Shown one piece after another: positions 31,494 to 41,105 of a DNA stretch of 64,000 nucleotides. Each line of letters begins with the position of its first letter. Position 1 is the stretch's first letter. Made by a program: the position numbers and the translations under genes. Below the pieces are notes generated by a model. The model was given only the letters and a program-made list of their open reading frames with translations. It ran no database searches and was not told the DNA's origin. The stretch lies in NCBI RefSeq assembly GCF_007954275.1, contig NZ_VOLT01000003.1, positions 520,669 to 584,668 on the forward strand. The letters run 5' to 3'. Source of the DNA: Colwellia demingiae (lineage in GTDB: Bacteria; Pseudomonadota; Gammaproteobacteria; Enterobacterales; Alteromonadaceae).

Positions 31494-31504
31494 TGGTATG
31501 ACCA
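31494..31504. promoter_or_regulatory. FadR-like operator upstream of the FabH-like gene
   Basis: TGGTATGACCA matches the FadR core TGGTCNGACCA at all but one defined position and lies 73 bp before the FabH-like ATG. Control by a fatty-acid-responsive GntR regulator is a reasonable inference, not shown. Confidence 0.4.
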
Positions 31505-31659
31505 TACAATTACCACAAACTCAAATAATGTCGTAAAGCTATCAAAAACCTGACTCTACTTGCCTGTTTATAATACTAATACTACACCACAACACCATCG
31601 TTACAATTTTTATTTAACAGTGACGTTCACTACTCTGTGATGACTATCAGGTTAAAATT

Positions 31660-32679
31660 TTAACGCTCAGTATTCCAGCTAAATAAATAAGCCCCTAAGA
31701 CCAAAAAGACACTACTCATCAGCAGTAATATATTAACATGAAAACTAATATCACTAAGCGTGGCTCCTTCTGTAATAACAGCCCTTGCGCCAGCAACTAA
31801 GTGAGTTAGAGGCATAAAGTCTGCCAATGTTTTTAACGCATCAGGCGCTCCCTCTAAACTAAACCAAACGCCTGAAAGCATCATCATAGGCCATGAAGTT
31901 AAATTCAATAGGCCGCCAATAAGCTCTTCGCTTTTACTACGACTTGCTACAAGTAGCCCTAGACTAATTAAACAAACAGCACCTAATGCTCCGATAATGA
32001 ATAGATCAATATAACTCCCTAACATAAAGAAGTCGAAAAATAGATTACAGCCACTATAAACAACCGTTGACATAAACATAACAATAAATAGCCGTGATAA
32101 TAATTGCGCAGAAATAAATTCAAATGAGGATAATGGTGTTGCTTTTAAACGTTTTAACACTGAGTTTTTTCTATATCGCACGATGACATAACCCACGCCA
32201 AATAGGCAACTGAACATCATATTCATGCCCAAGATTCCCGGCAGTACCCAATCAACATACCGGATGTTCTTGCCACTGCTTTGTAGACGCGTAAAACCTG
32301 ATTGTTGACCGAGGAATATTTTTTCAATTAAGTAACTTTTTGATGACTCTTCATTTACCCAATAACGCTTAGCATCATAGTCAACTAACAAATCGAGACT
32401 GTGCCGGCTAAGCTTTGCTTTCGCTAAAACAAGATCGCTATAATCAATAAAATCAATAAAACGTAACTGAGTAAGTGTTGTTTTGGCAGCACTTTCATTT
32501 TGCTCTTGTGCAACGATCAATCCCACTTTATAGGCTGAACGCCCATCTCCAGAAAAGATAAATGAAAAACCGACTAATAATAAAACGGGAAAAAATAAGT
32601 TCCAGCCAAGCGCTGACCTATCACGGAAAAACTCAATATTTCGTGCTTTAAAAACTGCAAAAAAACGTTTCAAATTCAT
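31660..32679 (-). CDS. ABC-2 type transporter permease
   Basis: Membrane component of an ABC exporter, 339 aa. One N-terminal helix (GWNLFFPVLLLVGFSFIFSG), a roughly 120-residue extracytoplasmic domain, then five C-terminal helices beginning IRYVDWVLPGILGMNMMFSCLFG. The VLKRLKATPLSSFEFISAQLLSRL loop is the ABC-2 signature. It follows the ATPase gene by 33 bp. Such pairs export drugs, lipids or polysaccharides; the substrate is unknown. Confidence 0.9.
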   Translation of the reverse strand: MNLKRFFAVFKARNIEFFRDRSALGWNLFFPVLLLVGFSFIFSGDGRSAYKVGLIVAQEQNESAAKTTLTQLRFIDFIDYSDLVLAKAKLSRHSLDLLVDYDAKRYWVNEESSKSYLIEKIFLGQQSGFTRLQSSGKNIRYVDWVLPGILGMNMMFSCLFGVGYVIVRYRKNSVLKRLKATPLSSFEFISAQLLSRLFIVMFMSTVVYSGCNLFFDFFMLGSYIDLFIIGALGAVCLISLGLLVASRSKSEELIGGLLNLTSWPMMMLSGVWFSLEGAPDALKTLADFMPLTHLVAGARAVITEGATLSDISFHVNILLLMSSVFLVLGAYLFSWNTER

Positions 32680-32712
32680 TTTTTTTCCTAAAATATAAGG
32701 GTACGGCTAAAG

Positions 32713-33594
32713 TTATGCCTGTAATGAATGGCCTGTTAACTTCAAAAACAAGTCATCAAGGTTAGCTGACTTGACATGTAAGCCATCAAGAGAAACATTA
32801 TGCCTCATCAACAGCGATAACGTTTGTTCAACATTCTTACTGGTAATTTCAATAAGATTAGCTAATTCATTCCAACCATGCTCTTTTACCAGCTCCTTTG
32901 AGACCTGTGCCTGAGGTAAGTAGATAAAAACATCTTCAAAATGTTTAGCTAATAGCTCATGTGGGGTACCCGCTTCAATTATTCGCCCTTGATCCATGAT
33001 GACAATATCATCACAAAGCTGCTCTGCTTCATCCATATAGTGAGTGGTCAAAATAACAGTTTTATTTTGCGCTTTAATATTTGTAATTAACTGCCAAAAA
33101 TTTCGACGGGCATGAGGATCTAATCCTGTTGTTGGTTCATCAAGAAAGATAATTTGAGGATCATTTATCAAGGCTAAAGCGAGTAATAATCGCTGCCTTT
33201 GCCCCCCTGACAACAAACGATTATCACGGTCTAAGAACGCACTTAAATCACACAGTTCGATTAATTGCGCTTGTGGTAAAGTGTTTTGATAAAAAGAGGC
33301 AAATAAACTGAGAGTTTCTTTAACGGTTAAAAAATCTTGTAAAGCGGTATGTTGAAACTGAATGCCTATTTGCTGAGATATTTGACTATCAACACGCTGG
33401 CCTTGATAAAGCACATGTCCTGAAGAGGCACTTATAATGCCTTCCATTATTTCAATAGTCGTCGTTTTTCCAGCACCATTAGGCCCGAGTAAACCAAAAC
33501 AATGACCTTGTTGAACGTCGAAACTCACGTTATCAACTGCACAGACATCTTTATATTGCTTACAAAGTGACTGTACGCTTACTGCTGCGTTCAT
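32713..33594 (-). CDS. ABC transporter ATP-binding protein
   Basis: ATPase partner of the ABC-2 permease. Walker A GPNGAGKTT, Q-loop (IGIQFQHTALQDFLTV), signature LSGGQRQRL, Walker B IIFLDEPTTGLDPHAR and switch His (ILTTHYMDEAEQL) are all intact. The C-terminal extension resembles the DUF4162/CcmA-like tail of drug and lipid exporters. Start chosen at MNAAVSVQSLCKQY; the frame is open eight more codons. A MITE-like repeat ends 26 bp before this start, so the repeat may supply or disturb the promoter. Confidence 0.92.
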   Translation of the reverse strand: MNAAVSVQSLCKQYKDVCAVDNVSFDVQQGHCFGLLGPNGAGKTTTIEIMEGIISASSGHVLYQGQRVDSQISQQIGIQFQHTALQDFLTVKETLSLFASFYQNTLPQAQLIELCDLSAFLDRDNRLLSGGQRQRLLLALALINDPQIIFLDEPTTGLDPHARRNFWQLITNIKAQNKTVILTTHYMDEAEQLCDDIVIMDQGRIIEAGTPHELLAKHFEDVFIYLPQAQVSKELVKEHGWNELANLIEITSKNVEQTLSLLMRHNVSLDGLHVKSANLDDLFLKLTGHSLQA

Positions 33595-33619
33595 ATATTC
33601 ATTCCCTTTTTTCAACATC

Positions 33620-33884
33620 TATACCCGTTATCAATCAAGATACAGGTTTCAGAGTGCTTGAGCAATTTCAATACAAGGCGCACTTTTGTAGTAATGGTCA
33701 TTCCCTTACCAAAAAGTGAAACGACGTAGTGGTGCTGCTCAAGCGCTTCTTCGATGGGGCTAAAAACGATTTAAGTTGCGTTATTCATTTGAACAATGGA
33801 ATAACCATTGTCTAAAATAAATGCCTTACCTAAATCGTTTTCAGCTACCACTGAAACCCTGCACTTTGAATGATAGCGGGTATA
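33620..33884. mobile_element. MITE-like element, 265 bp
   Basis: Imperfect terminal inverted repeats of about 38 bp begin TATACCCGTTATCAATCAAG on the left and TATACCCGCTATCATTCAAA on the opposite strand at the right, continuing into a shared GGTTTCAG. The interior has nested inverted repeats (for example arms around 33763-33785 and 33800-33838) and no ORF. TA at the tips could be the target duplication. A non-autonomous element is the best reading; other copies would prove it. Confidence 0.65.
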
Positions 33885-33958
33885 TACCCAGTGTACTGAT
33901 TAATAGCGATAAGTAATACTAAATAACATTTACTATCAATAACTTTACCAAAAACAAC

Positions 33959-33979
33959 AAATGATAATAATTATCATTT
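33959..33979. promoter_or_regulatory. Fur box upstream of two tiny genes
   Basis: A perfect 10+1+10 palindrome (arms AAATGATAAT and ATTATCATTT) that closely matches the Fur consensus GATAATGATAATCATTATC. It lies 50 bp upstream of the ATG at 34029, a position suited to iron repression. Confidence 0.85.
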
Positions 33980-34028
33980 GCATCTATAGGGTTCTTTGTT
34001 TATGCTTAGTAAAACAAGGGGAGAAAAT

Positions 34029-34235
34029 ATGGCCACTATTACCACTAACAAAATTGACAAAGTACAAGTTGAGATTTCTAGCAACCTACTTTCTCATTTA
34101 CTCAATTCAGGTTTATTACATTGCGGTGATTGCAAATGTTTAAATGCCAATGCTAAAACAGTCATTTGGCATAACTTACTTGCAAGTAGCACCAGCAGTG
34201 ACGCTCTCGATGGAGAAGAAGTTTTATGTGCTTAA
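34029..34235 (+). CDS. Small iron-regulated hypothetical protein, 68 aa
   Basis: Unrecognised 68-aa protein (MATITTNKIDKVQVEISSNL) with a strong GGGGAG ribosome site 7 bases before the ATG, which is why I prefer this start to the in-frame 33996. It has a Cys-rich central stretch GLLHCGDCKCLNANAKTV (CxxCxC pattern) and a final Cys. No signal peptide. A consensus Fur box lies 50 bp upstream, so it should be expressed under iron limitation. It overlaps the next small ORF by 10 bases. Confidence 0.6.
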   Translation: MATITTNKIDKVQVEISSNLLSHLLNSGLLHCGDCKCLNANAKTVIWHNLLASSTSSDALDGEEVLCA

Positions 34236-34456
34236 CTGCTTCAAATGAATTTACTCATATGGAAAGCTGGCTAGTTATGTTACTTACCACCTATAACAAC
34301 AACCCAAGTAGCGGTTTAGCAAAAACGATTAGCTTTTATCTAACTAAATTGCTGCGCCATGATGACATAAGTTTTAGTGGTAACAAACGCTGTGAATATC
34401 TTGCTATGCAACGATTTTGGCAATGGCATGCAGGAATACAGAAGCCAGTTAACTGA
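34226..34456 (+). CDS. Small hypothetical protein, 76 aa, overlapping the previous gene
   Basis: Unrecognised 76-aa basic, helical protein (MCLTASNEFTHMESWLVMLL) with RHDDISFSGNKRCEYLAMQRFWQWHAG toward its C-terminus. Its ATG overlaps the end of the Fur-controlled gene by 10 bases, the geometry of translational coupling. The internal Met at residue 12 is an alternative start. No membrane helix or signal that I can defend. Converges with tmcA. Confidence 0.55.
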   Translation: MCLTASNEFTHMESWLVMLLTTYNNNPSSGLAKTISFYLTKLLRHDDISFSGNKRCEYLAMQRFWQWHAGIQKPVN

Positions 34457-34479
34457 ATGAATGGGCATAGTTAATGCCC

Positions 34480-36729
34480 TTAGTTAATTTCAGTATTAAG
34501 CCGTAAATGCACATAGCCTTTAATATGTTTGTTCAGCATTTTTTTCCCTGTTAAGCCAAATTGTTGGCAAACAGAGTCACTATCATGCTTTTGTATTAAT
34601 CTTGCAACAAGCACTAAAGACTGCTGTAAAACTTCTGTTGAGTGACTCTTAGTTTCACTCAACAGATCCTGCTTAAGCCATAAATACAAACTATAACAAC
34701 AACTGCTATATAAACGCTCACCACGTGAAAATGCCTGAACATTGGCAATATCTAGCGCGGACAAAGTGCTTAAGTCTCCTTGAGAACTTTGCCTCAACAA
34801 AAAAAACACAAGCTCAGTTGTAAGTGCTTTATATTCTTCTAAGAGTAAATAATCAAAACTTTGATAAAAGTTACGCTTAAAGCTCTGCTGCTTTTGCTTG
34901 CTTTTTACACCGAGTCCCTTAATTAATAAAGCAGAATGCTCTCCACTAGCTTTGTCTTTGGTGAAACCAATCCTTGCAGTAGAAAACCCAGCGCTAAGCC
35001 AGAAAGAAAGCAGTTCAGGGTTAACACCAAAACTAGCACCAATAAAATCAACATTTTGATCTATTGCTAGTAACTCGATGTGTTGAATAAATTGAGCTCC
35101 AATACCTTGCTGCTGAATTTGCGGGTGAACAGCAATGCGCATAATACGTAAGTATTTATAATTAAAGGCTTGCTCAAAACCGCAATGGCTGAATAATGAT
35201 TGTGGTAAGAAATGGCTACGTAGACGACGTTCAGAGTTTTTTATTGCACGAACATCTGCATCACTCACGCCATTCCCCTTTCCTTCATTCATCAATAGAG
35301 CAACTGCAAGGATTTCTGCATCATTCTTTTTTGAAGAATAAAGGCAAGTTAATTGCACCTGAGGGTTATCTAATAGTAGCTGTAAATCACTCGGCTTAGT
35401 TTGGTAATGTGCTGTCACCAAAACCGCAAAAACTTGCTTTAACGATGCCTCATCAGCAACAAGCTCTTTTGCAGAAAGAACTTTGAACACAGGCTCATCT
35501 GTTGTATTTAAGGTATCAGTCTTCTTGACGGAACTACTTTTATCATTGATTAGCGACTGAGGCGCTAATGTCGTTTTCAAAGTAGGTAATTCTGCATTTA
35601 ACAAACATGCGTCAAAGACCAATTGTTCAAGCGGATCATCTTCTCGCCAACGGATCGGCTGATTAATATGTAAACTCGCCCATTGTGGGCATAACTTCTC
35701 AAGAACTTTTTGAAACTTTAAAGTAAAGCCTCTCCCTGCCCCTTCATAACCATGAACAGTACTAGAAAAAACCATCCGGTGATAACTTCTAAGTAATTTT
35801 TCAAGCAGATAAACAGGAATAGCCGCCGCTTCATCAACCAGAAGAAGACTAACTTTTATCGGTGTCCTTATTAATTGGTCAACAGCCATAAACGTTAACT
35901 TAACCTTGCCAAAGGTAATAGTATTACCTTGCTGCTCTGCGCTAATTAAGCTTTGCTTTAATTGCCGATAGAAAACTGATAACGCTTGAGCATCAGGCGC
36001 AGTAATAACAATATTAAACTCATCGTGTTTATGCGCTGTCATTAGTTGAGCACAGGCAATAGCCAATGCTGATGACTTTCCTCGACCGCGATCAGCAGTC
36101 AACACTAGCGGCCTTTTTCTTTGCCCTGAAAGAACTTTTTTGATGGCAACAACCGCATTGTACTGCTCTTGGGTAACACAACCATGAGGGTAAGTCGAAG
36201 TAGCCAACACCTTCAGTTGGCTATCTAAATCAGAACAAAGCGGTAAAGATGAAGCTTGCGATTCCCCAATAACGGTATGGCTGGACATTTCTGATATTAG
36301 TGAATAGAAGCGTTTAAAAAAGAGGCTATTTTCAAATTTGTCATTTTTCGATGGTATGACTAGAAATAATATACCACCTGCTTTTAGTGTTCCCGATAAT
36401 CCGGCAAAAGCATCTATAGTAAAATCGCTATCGGCAAAAATAATAAAATCACTTTCGCTGCCTAACTTATCTCGGTAGCGTTTTCTCTGAACATTTGCAG
36501 GAAATACAGAGCTATCACCATAAATAAGGCACTGAGCTAGCGAAGAAGAAGCCAGGAGTTCTTGTTTAGTATCAGTGCTTAAAGCCGCCTTAATCCCGTC
36601 AATGGAGTGCAATAAAGACATTGCCCAAGGCTCACTGCCAGATAAAATAACCATCCGACGCTCATTTTTTGCTGATGCTGCCTTGGAATAATTGTTAAAC
36701 CAAGATAGGAAATCCTGTACTTGCACCAT
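34480..36729 (-). CDS. tmcA: tRNA(Met) cytidine acetyltransferase
   Basis: ATP-dependent acetylation of the wobble cytidine (ac4C34) of elongator tRNA(Met) using acetyl-CoA. Domain order: N-terminal DUF1726 region, helicase-like ATPase with Walker A LTADRGRGKSSALAIA (about residue 212) and DEAAAIP, GNAT acetyltransferase (YLRIMRIAVHPQIQQQGIGAQFIQ), and a C-terminal tRNA-binding tail. 749 aa, larger than E. coli TmcA (671), mostly in the region about 390-415. Monocistronic. Confidence 0.95.
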   Translation of the reverse strand: MVQVQDFLSWFNNYSKAASAKNERRMVILSGSEPWAMSLLHSIDGIKAALSTDTKQELLASSSLAQCLIYGDSSVFPANVQRKRYRDKLGSESDFIIFADSDFTIDAFAGLSGTLKAGGILFLVIPSKNDKFENSLFFKRFYSLISEMSSHTVIGESQASSLPLCSDLDSQLKVLATSTYPHGCVTQEQYNAVVAIKKVLSGQRKRPLVLTADRGRGKSSALAIACAQLMTAHKHDEFNIVITAPDAQALSVFYRQLKQSLISAEQQGNTITFGKVKLTFMAVDQLIRTPIKVSLLLVDEAAAIPVYLLEKLLRSYHRMVFSSTVHGYEGAGRGFTLKFQKVLEKLCPQWASLHINQPIRWREDDPLEQLVFDACLLNAELPTLKTTLAPQSLINDKSSSVKKTDTLNTTDEPVFKVLSAKELVADEASLKQVFAVLVTAHYQTKPSDLQLLLDNPQVQLTCLYSSKKNDAEILAVALLMNEGKGNGVSDADVRAIKNSERRLRSHFLPQSLFSHCGFEQAFNYKYLRIMRIAVHPQIQQQGIGAQFIQHIELLAIDQNVDFIGASFGVNPELLSFWLSAGFSTARIGFTKDKASGEHSALLIKGLGVKSKQKQQSFKRNFYQSFDYLLLEEYKALTTELVFFLLRQSSQGDLSTLSALDIANVQAFSRGERLYSSCCYSLYLWLKQDLLSETKSHSTEVLQQSLVLVARLIQKHDSDSVCQQFGLTGKKMLNKHIKGYVHLRLNTEIN

Positions 36730-36852
36730 ATTTTTTTTAAATCCTATAATAGAAATAAGTGAATAAAATCCAAGTTATCAAGTATGTTAAAGCAAAAAAA
36801 TGAGATTTCGCCTAGCTTTTTTGAACGATTAAACTCTATACTGCTTATGGCC

Positions 36853-36876
36853 ACAAATTAACTATGGTTAATTTGT
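36853..36876. promoter_or_regulatory. Perfect palindrome in the nap promoter region
   Basis: Arms ACAAATTAAC / GTTAATTTGT (10 bp, 4-nt centre) lie five bases upstream of the FNR-type site and about 95 bp before napE. No T-run, so an operator is more likely than a terminator. It does not fit the NarP 7-2-7 heptamer pattern. Confidence 0.5.
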
Positions 36877-36881
36877 AAAAC

Positions 36882-36895
36882 CTGATCTAGATCAA
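36882..36895. promoter_or_regulatory. FNR-type site upstream of napE
   Basis: CTGATCTAGATCAA matches TTGAT-N4-ATCAA at 9 of 10 positions. It lies 74 bp before the napE ATG, consistent with anaerobic activation of a nap operon by FNR (EtrA-type). Confidence 0.8.
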
Positions 36896-36968
36896 ACTAT
36901 GTGACCTAACAAGGGATTAAAGTTAACCCAAATTTAGCTTACCTTAATCATAAACTTTCGAGAGCATT

Positions 36969-37130
36969 ATGAACCAAGCAACATCTCCTGAACAACAAAA
37001 AAAGCATGAGCGAAATACCTTTATTTTTCTGGCTGTTTTTTTAGCACCTATTTTATCGGTAATTATCGTTGCCGGTTTTGGTTTTGCGGTCTGGATCAGT
37101 CAAATATTCTTAGGTCCACCAAGCGCTTAA
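36969..37130 (+). CDS. napE: Periplasmic nitrate reductase component NapE
   Basis: A 53-aa single-helix inner-membrane protein (NTFIFLAVFLAPILSVIIVA) ending WISQIFLGPPSA, typical of NapE, which accompanies nap operons and has no firmly established role. Start ATG with GAGAG 6-10 bases upstream; ends 4 bp before napF. First gene of napEFDABC. Confidence 0.9.
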   Translation: MNQATSPEQQKKHERNTFIFLAVFLAPILSVIIVAGFGFAVWISQIFLGPPSA

Positions 37131-37134
37131 TACC

Positions 37135-37686
37135 TTGCCTACTAACAACACTAAAACAGCGGAACGTTTAGCCGATCCATCAAGAAGACGCTTTTTTCGC
37201 GGACGCGTAAAAACTAAACACGAATTGCGCTTACCTTGGGTGATTAATGAAGCTGTATTTACCTCTGGCTGCACTCAATGCCAAGATTGCATTAGCAGTT
37301 GTGAGAGCAATATTATTGTTAAAGATGAAGATGGCTTTCCAAAAATCGATTTTAGTTTAGGTGAATGTACCTTTTGTAATAAGTGTATAGAGAGCTGTGA
37401 ACAGCCGCTTTTTTCGGGTGTATTTACTGAAGAAAACACTTTAAACAATAATGAGAAAGCTTGGCCTGTAACCTTGGAAATTAGTGATAAGTGTTTAGCT
37501 AAAAATAACATTTATTGTCAAAGTTGCCGTGATGAATGTGAAACCAATGTAATCAAGTTTAATTACCTTAATTCAAGCATTCCACAACCAAGTTTAAATG
37601 ACCTTGATTGTAATCAATGTGGTGCATGCATTAAAACTTGCCCACAAGATGCAATAGCGTTTAACTTTGACCAAACAACAGTTTAA
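37135..37686 (+). CDS. napF: Ferredoxin-type protein NapF
   Basis: A cytoplasmic iron-sulfur protein that takes part in NapA cofactor insertion/maturation. The 183 aa carry three 4Fe-4S cysteine groups: CTQCQDCISSCESN, CTFCNKCIESCEQP and CNQCGACIKTCPQD, plus an extra CLAKNNIYCQSCRDEC segment. The start is a TTG (residues MPTNNTKTAERLADPSRRRFF); there is no ATG before the RRRFFRGR region that opens NapF proteins, so a TTG start is likely real. Confidence 0.92.
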   Translation: MPTNNTKTAERLADPSRRRFFRGRVKTKHELRLPWVINEAVFTSGCTQCQDCISSCESNIIVKDEDGFPKIDFSLGECTFCNKCIESCEQPLFSGVFTEENTLNNNEKAWPVTLEISDKCLAKNNIYCQSCRDECETNVIKFNYLNSSIPQPSLNDLDCNQCGACIKTCPQDAIAFNFDQTTV

Positions 37687-37705
37687 AAAATAATTTAAGA
37701 AATAT

Positions 37706-38029
37706 ATGACACAAAAATACCATAGAACACCTGAATACCACGTAGCTAGTCTAGTTGCCTCGCCAATATTGGCACAACTCGATGAAGTAAAAGCGGTTAT
37801 TACTGCTGTTGAAGGTGCAGAAATTCACGCAGTCAGCGATGAAGGTAAAATAGTTTTCACTGTTGAAGGTACTGGCTTTAAAGATCTTGACAAAAAAATA
37901 GATATTATAAGAGTCCATAAAAGCATACTTAATGTATCACCAGTTTATCACCAAGTTTTAGACGAGAGTGGTGATGACAATGCTGAAGAACAATACAGTG
38001 AAGTAGCCATCAAAAAGAATAAAGAATAA
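37706..38029 (+). CDS. napD: NapA signal-peptide-binding chaperone NapD
   Basis: A 107-aa cytoplasmic chaperone that binds the Tat signal of NapA and holds back export until the molybdenum cofactor is in place. EYHVASLVASPILAQLDEVKAVITAVEGAEIHA is the conserved N-terminal ferredoxin-like fold; the acidic tail is variable. 56 bp before napA. Confidence 0.93.
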   Translation: MTQKYHRTPEYHVASLVASPILAQLDEVKAVITAVEGAEIHAVSDEGKIVFTVEGTGFKDLDKKIDIIRVHKSILNVSPVYHQVLDESGDDNAEEQYSEVAIKKNKE

Positions 38030-38085
38030 AGAATAAAATTAACCCTGTTTAAAACCGAATCAAAAAGCAAAAGGAAGGTGACACG

Positions 38086-40584
38086 ATGACAATTAATCGC
38101 CGCGAATTTATAAAAGCAAATGCGATTGCAGCAGCCGCTGCTGTTGCTGGGGTATCTGTACCTGCAGTAGCCTCTAACTTAATTACCAGCTCCGATATTA
38201 CTAAACTTAAGTGGGATAAAGCTGCTTGTCGTTTTTGTGGTACAGGCTGTAGTGTTAATGTAGGCGTTATGGATGGCAAAGTTGTTGCTACCCATGGCGA
38301 TATTAAATCACCTGTGAACAAAGGTCTTAGTTGTGTGAAAGGTTATTTCCTTTCAAAAATCATGTACGGCAAAGACAGACTTACCACTCCTTTATTACGT
38401 ATGACCAACGGTAAATACGATAAAGAAGGTGAATTCACTCCTATTTCTTGGGATCAAGCTTTCAATGTAATGGCTGAAAAAGCTAATGATGCATTGAAGA
38501 AAGATGGTCCAGAAGCACTTGGTATGTTCGGCTCTGGTCAATGGACTGTTCAAGAAGGTTATGCTGCAGTTAAATTGATGAAAGCAGGCTTTCGTACTAA
38601 CAATATTGATCCTAATGCTCGTCACTGTATGGCGTCTGCTGTTGGTGGCTTTATGCGTACCTTTGGTATTGATGAGCCTATGGGCTGTTACGATGATTTA
38701 GAAGCTGCTGATGCCTTTGTATTATGGGGCTCAAACATGGCAGAAATGCATCCTATTTTATGGACGCGTTTAACTGATCGTCGTTTAAGTGCACCACATG
38801 TAAAAGTTGCTGTATTATCTACTTTTGAGCACAGAAGTTTCGATTTAGCCGATAACGGCATGATCTTCACGCCACAAACTGATTTAGCTATTTTAAACTA
38901 CATTGCTAACTATATTATTCAAACTGGTCGCGTAAACAAAGACTTTGTAAGTAAACATACAAACTTTAGATTAGGCGAAACAGATATAGGTTACGGTTTA
39001 CGTCCTGAGCATCCGCTAGAACAAAAAGCTAAAAACAACGGTAAAACTAAAGGCAGCTCTACGCCAATTGATTTTGATGAATACGCAAAATTTGTTAGCA
39101 CATATACGGTTGAATCCGTATCAAAACTTTCTGGTGTTCCTGAGCATAAGCTAAAAGAATTAGCTGAGATGTATGCGGATCCAAAAATCAAAGTAACATC
39201 ATTTTGGACTATGGGCTTTAACCAACATACTCGTGGTGTTTGGGCCAATAACCTAGTTTATAACATTCACTTGTTAACAGGTAAAATCTCAACTCCTGGT
39301 AACAGCCCGTTTTCATTAACAGGTCAACCTTCCGCGTGTGGTACTGCTCGTGAAGTAGGTACTTTCTCACATCGTTTACCTGCCGATATGGTTGTTAAAA
39401 ACCCTAAACATCGTGCTATTGCTGAGAAAATTTGGGACTTGCCTGAAGGCACTATTCCAGCAAAACCTGGTTACCATGCCGTTTTACAAAACCGTATGCT
39501 TAAAGACGGTAAGTTAAACTTCTACTGGGTGCAGTGTAATAACAACATGCAAGCTGCCGCCAACATCAATGAAGAAGTTTACCCTGGTTACCGTAACCCG
39601 AAAAACTTTATTGTAGTATCAGACCCTTACCCAACAGTTACCGCACAGGCAGCTGATTTAATTTTACCAACAGCAATGTGGGTAGAAAAAGAAGGGATGT
39701 ATGGTAATGCTGAGCGTCGTACACAATCTTGGTACCAAATGGTTGAAGCTCCAGAAGGCGCTAAATCAGATATGTGGCAAGTAGTAGAATTCTCTAAACG
39801 CTTTAAAGTAGAAGATGTTTGGCCAGAAGAGCTTATTGCTAAAAAGCCTGAAGTTCGTGGTAAAACGTTATTTGATGTGCTTTATAAAGACGCCTCTGTT
39901 GGTAAGTTCCCATTGTCGGAAATACCTGAAGATCGTTTAAATGACGAGTCTCGTGACTTTGGTTTCTATATCCAAAAAGGCTTATTTGAAGAATATGCCA
40001 GCTTTGGTCGAGGTCATGCCCATGATTTAGCACCATATGACAGATACCATAAAGAGCGTGGTTTACGCTGGCCTGTTGTTAATGGTAAAGAAACTAAATG
40101 GCGCTTTAAAGAAGGTTCTGATCCGTATTGTAAACCTGGTAGCGGCTGGGACTTCTACGGAAAACCTGATGGCAGAGCTGTTATCTTCGCTCTACCTTAT
40201 GAGCCTGCAGCTGAGTCTCCAGATGAAGAATATGACTTATGGTTATCTACCGGTCGTGTACTAGAGCATTGGCATTCAGGGTCAATGACACAACGTGTAC
40301 CTGAGTTATATAAAGCGATGCCTGATGCATTAGTTTACATGCACCCTGATGATGCAAAAAAACGTAACATGCGCCGCGGCGATTTAGTGAAGCTTATTTC
40401 TCGACGTGGTGAAGTACAAACACGTGTTGAAACAAGAGGCCGCAATAAGCCACCTATTGGTTTAGTGTATATGCCTTGGTTTGATGCCAGTCGTTTAGTT
40501 AACAAAGTCACTTTAGATGCCACCGATCCGTTATCGAAAGAAACAGATTATAAAAAGTGTGCTATTAAAATTGTTAAAGTTTAG
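38086..40584 (+). CDS. napA: Periplasmic nitrate reductase catalytic subunit NapA
   Basis: Mo-bis-MGD enzyme reducing nitrate to nitrite in the periplasm. Tat signal [20 protein letters not shown]; 4Fe-4S motif [13 protein letters not shown] with the distal Cys in GLSCVKGYF; the Mo-ligating cysteine is in [15 protein letters not shown]. 832 aa, the usual length. Preceded by an excellent AAGGAAGG ribosome site. Electrons come from NapB and NapC encoded next. Confidence 0.98.
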   Translation: MTINRREFIKANAIAAAAAVAGVSVPAVASNLITSSDITKLKWDKAACRFCGTGCSVNVGVMDGKVVATHGDIKSPVNKGLSCVKGYFLSKIMYGKDRLTTPLLRMTNGKYDKEGEFTPISWDQAFNVMAEKANDALKKDGPEALGMFGSGQWTVQEGYAAVKLMKAGFRTNNIDPNARHCMASAVGGFMRTFGIDEPMGCYDDLEAADAFVLWGSNMAEMHPILWTRLTDRRLSAPHVKVAVLSTFEHRSFDLADNGMIFTPQTDLAILNYIANYIIQTGRVNKDFVSKHTNFRLGETDIGYGLRPEHPLEQKAKNNGKTKGSSTPIDFDEYAKFVSTYTVESVSKLSGVPEHKLKELAEMYADPKIKVTSFWTMGFNQHTRGVWANNLVYNIHLLTGKISTPGNSPFSLTGQPSACGTAREVGTFSHRLPADMVVKNPKHRAIAEKIWDLPEGTIPAKPGYHAVLQNRMLKDGKLNFYWVQCNNNMQAAANINEEVYPGYRNPKNFIVVSDPYPTVTAQAADLILPTAMWVEKEGMYGNAERRTQSWYQMVEAPEGAKSDMWQVVEFSKRFKVEDVWPEELIAKKPEVRGKTLFDVLYKDASVGKFPLSEIPEDRLNDESRDFGFYIQKGLFEEYASFGRGHAHDLAPYDRYHKERGLRWPVVNGKETKWRFKEGSDPYCKPGSGWDFYGKPDGRAVIFALPYEPAAESPDEEYDLWLSTGRVLEHWHSGSMTQRVPELYKAMPDALVYMHPDDAKKRNMRRGDLVKLISRRGEVQTRVETRGRNKPPIGLVYMPWFDASRLVNKVTLDATDPLSKETDYKKCAIKIVKV

Positions 40585-40593
40585 GAGTCTACA

Positions 40594-41097
40594 ATGAAAA
40601 ATTTAAACCTAGCAGCAATTGCCAGTTTATTGGTACTAGCAGTATCGCCAATTATGTACTCTCTAAACGCTAATGCAGCAGATAAAGAAACAGTTAACTC
40701 TGTTGCAACACTAAGGGATGCAACGCCTATTGATGTGCAAAAAGAGCCTAACATCATTCCTAAAGTGATAAACAAGGATATCAAACAGGGTCGTAATTAC
40801 CCTATGCAGCCACCTGTTATTCCACATACTACGCGTAGTTATGAGGTGAATAAAAACAATAACAAGTGTATGTCTTGTCATTCTCGTCATCGTACGGAAA
40901 AATCACAGGCACCTATGGTGAGTGTTACACATTACATGGACAGAGATGGTAACTTTTTAGCAGAAGTATCCCCTCGTCGTTATTTTTGTAATCAGTGTCA
41001 TGTCACTCAACTTGATGCTGAACCACTAGTGGAAAATACTTTTGTTGATATGCATACCTTGATGAAACAAAAAACCACTAGCGCTAAAGAGCATTAG
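40594..41097 (+). CDS. napB: Periplasmic nitrate reductase dihaem cytochrome NapB
   Basis: Electron-transfer subunit of the NapAB complex. A signal peptide ([23 protein letters not shown]) precedes two c-type haem sites, KCMSCHSRH and FCNQCHVTQ, plus the conserved [12 protein letters not shown]. 167 aa, normal. Nine bases after napA and eight before napC. Confidence 0.97.
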   Translation: MKNLNLAAIASLLVLAVSPIMYSLNANAADKETVNSVATLRDATPIDVQKEPNIIPKVINKDIKQGRNYPMQPPVIPHTTRSYEVNKNNNKCMSCHSRHRTEKSQAPMVSVTHYMDRDGNFLAEVSPRRYFCNQCHVTQLDAEPLVENTFVDMHTLMKQKTTSAKEH

Positions 41098-41105
41098 GAG
41101 GCGCC

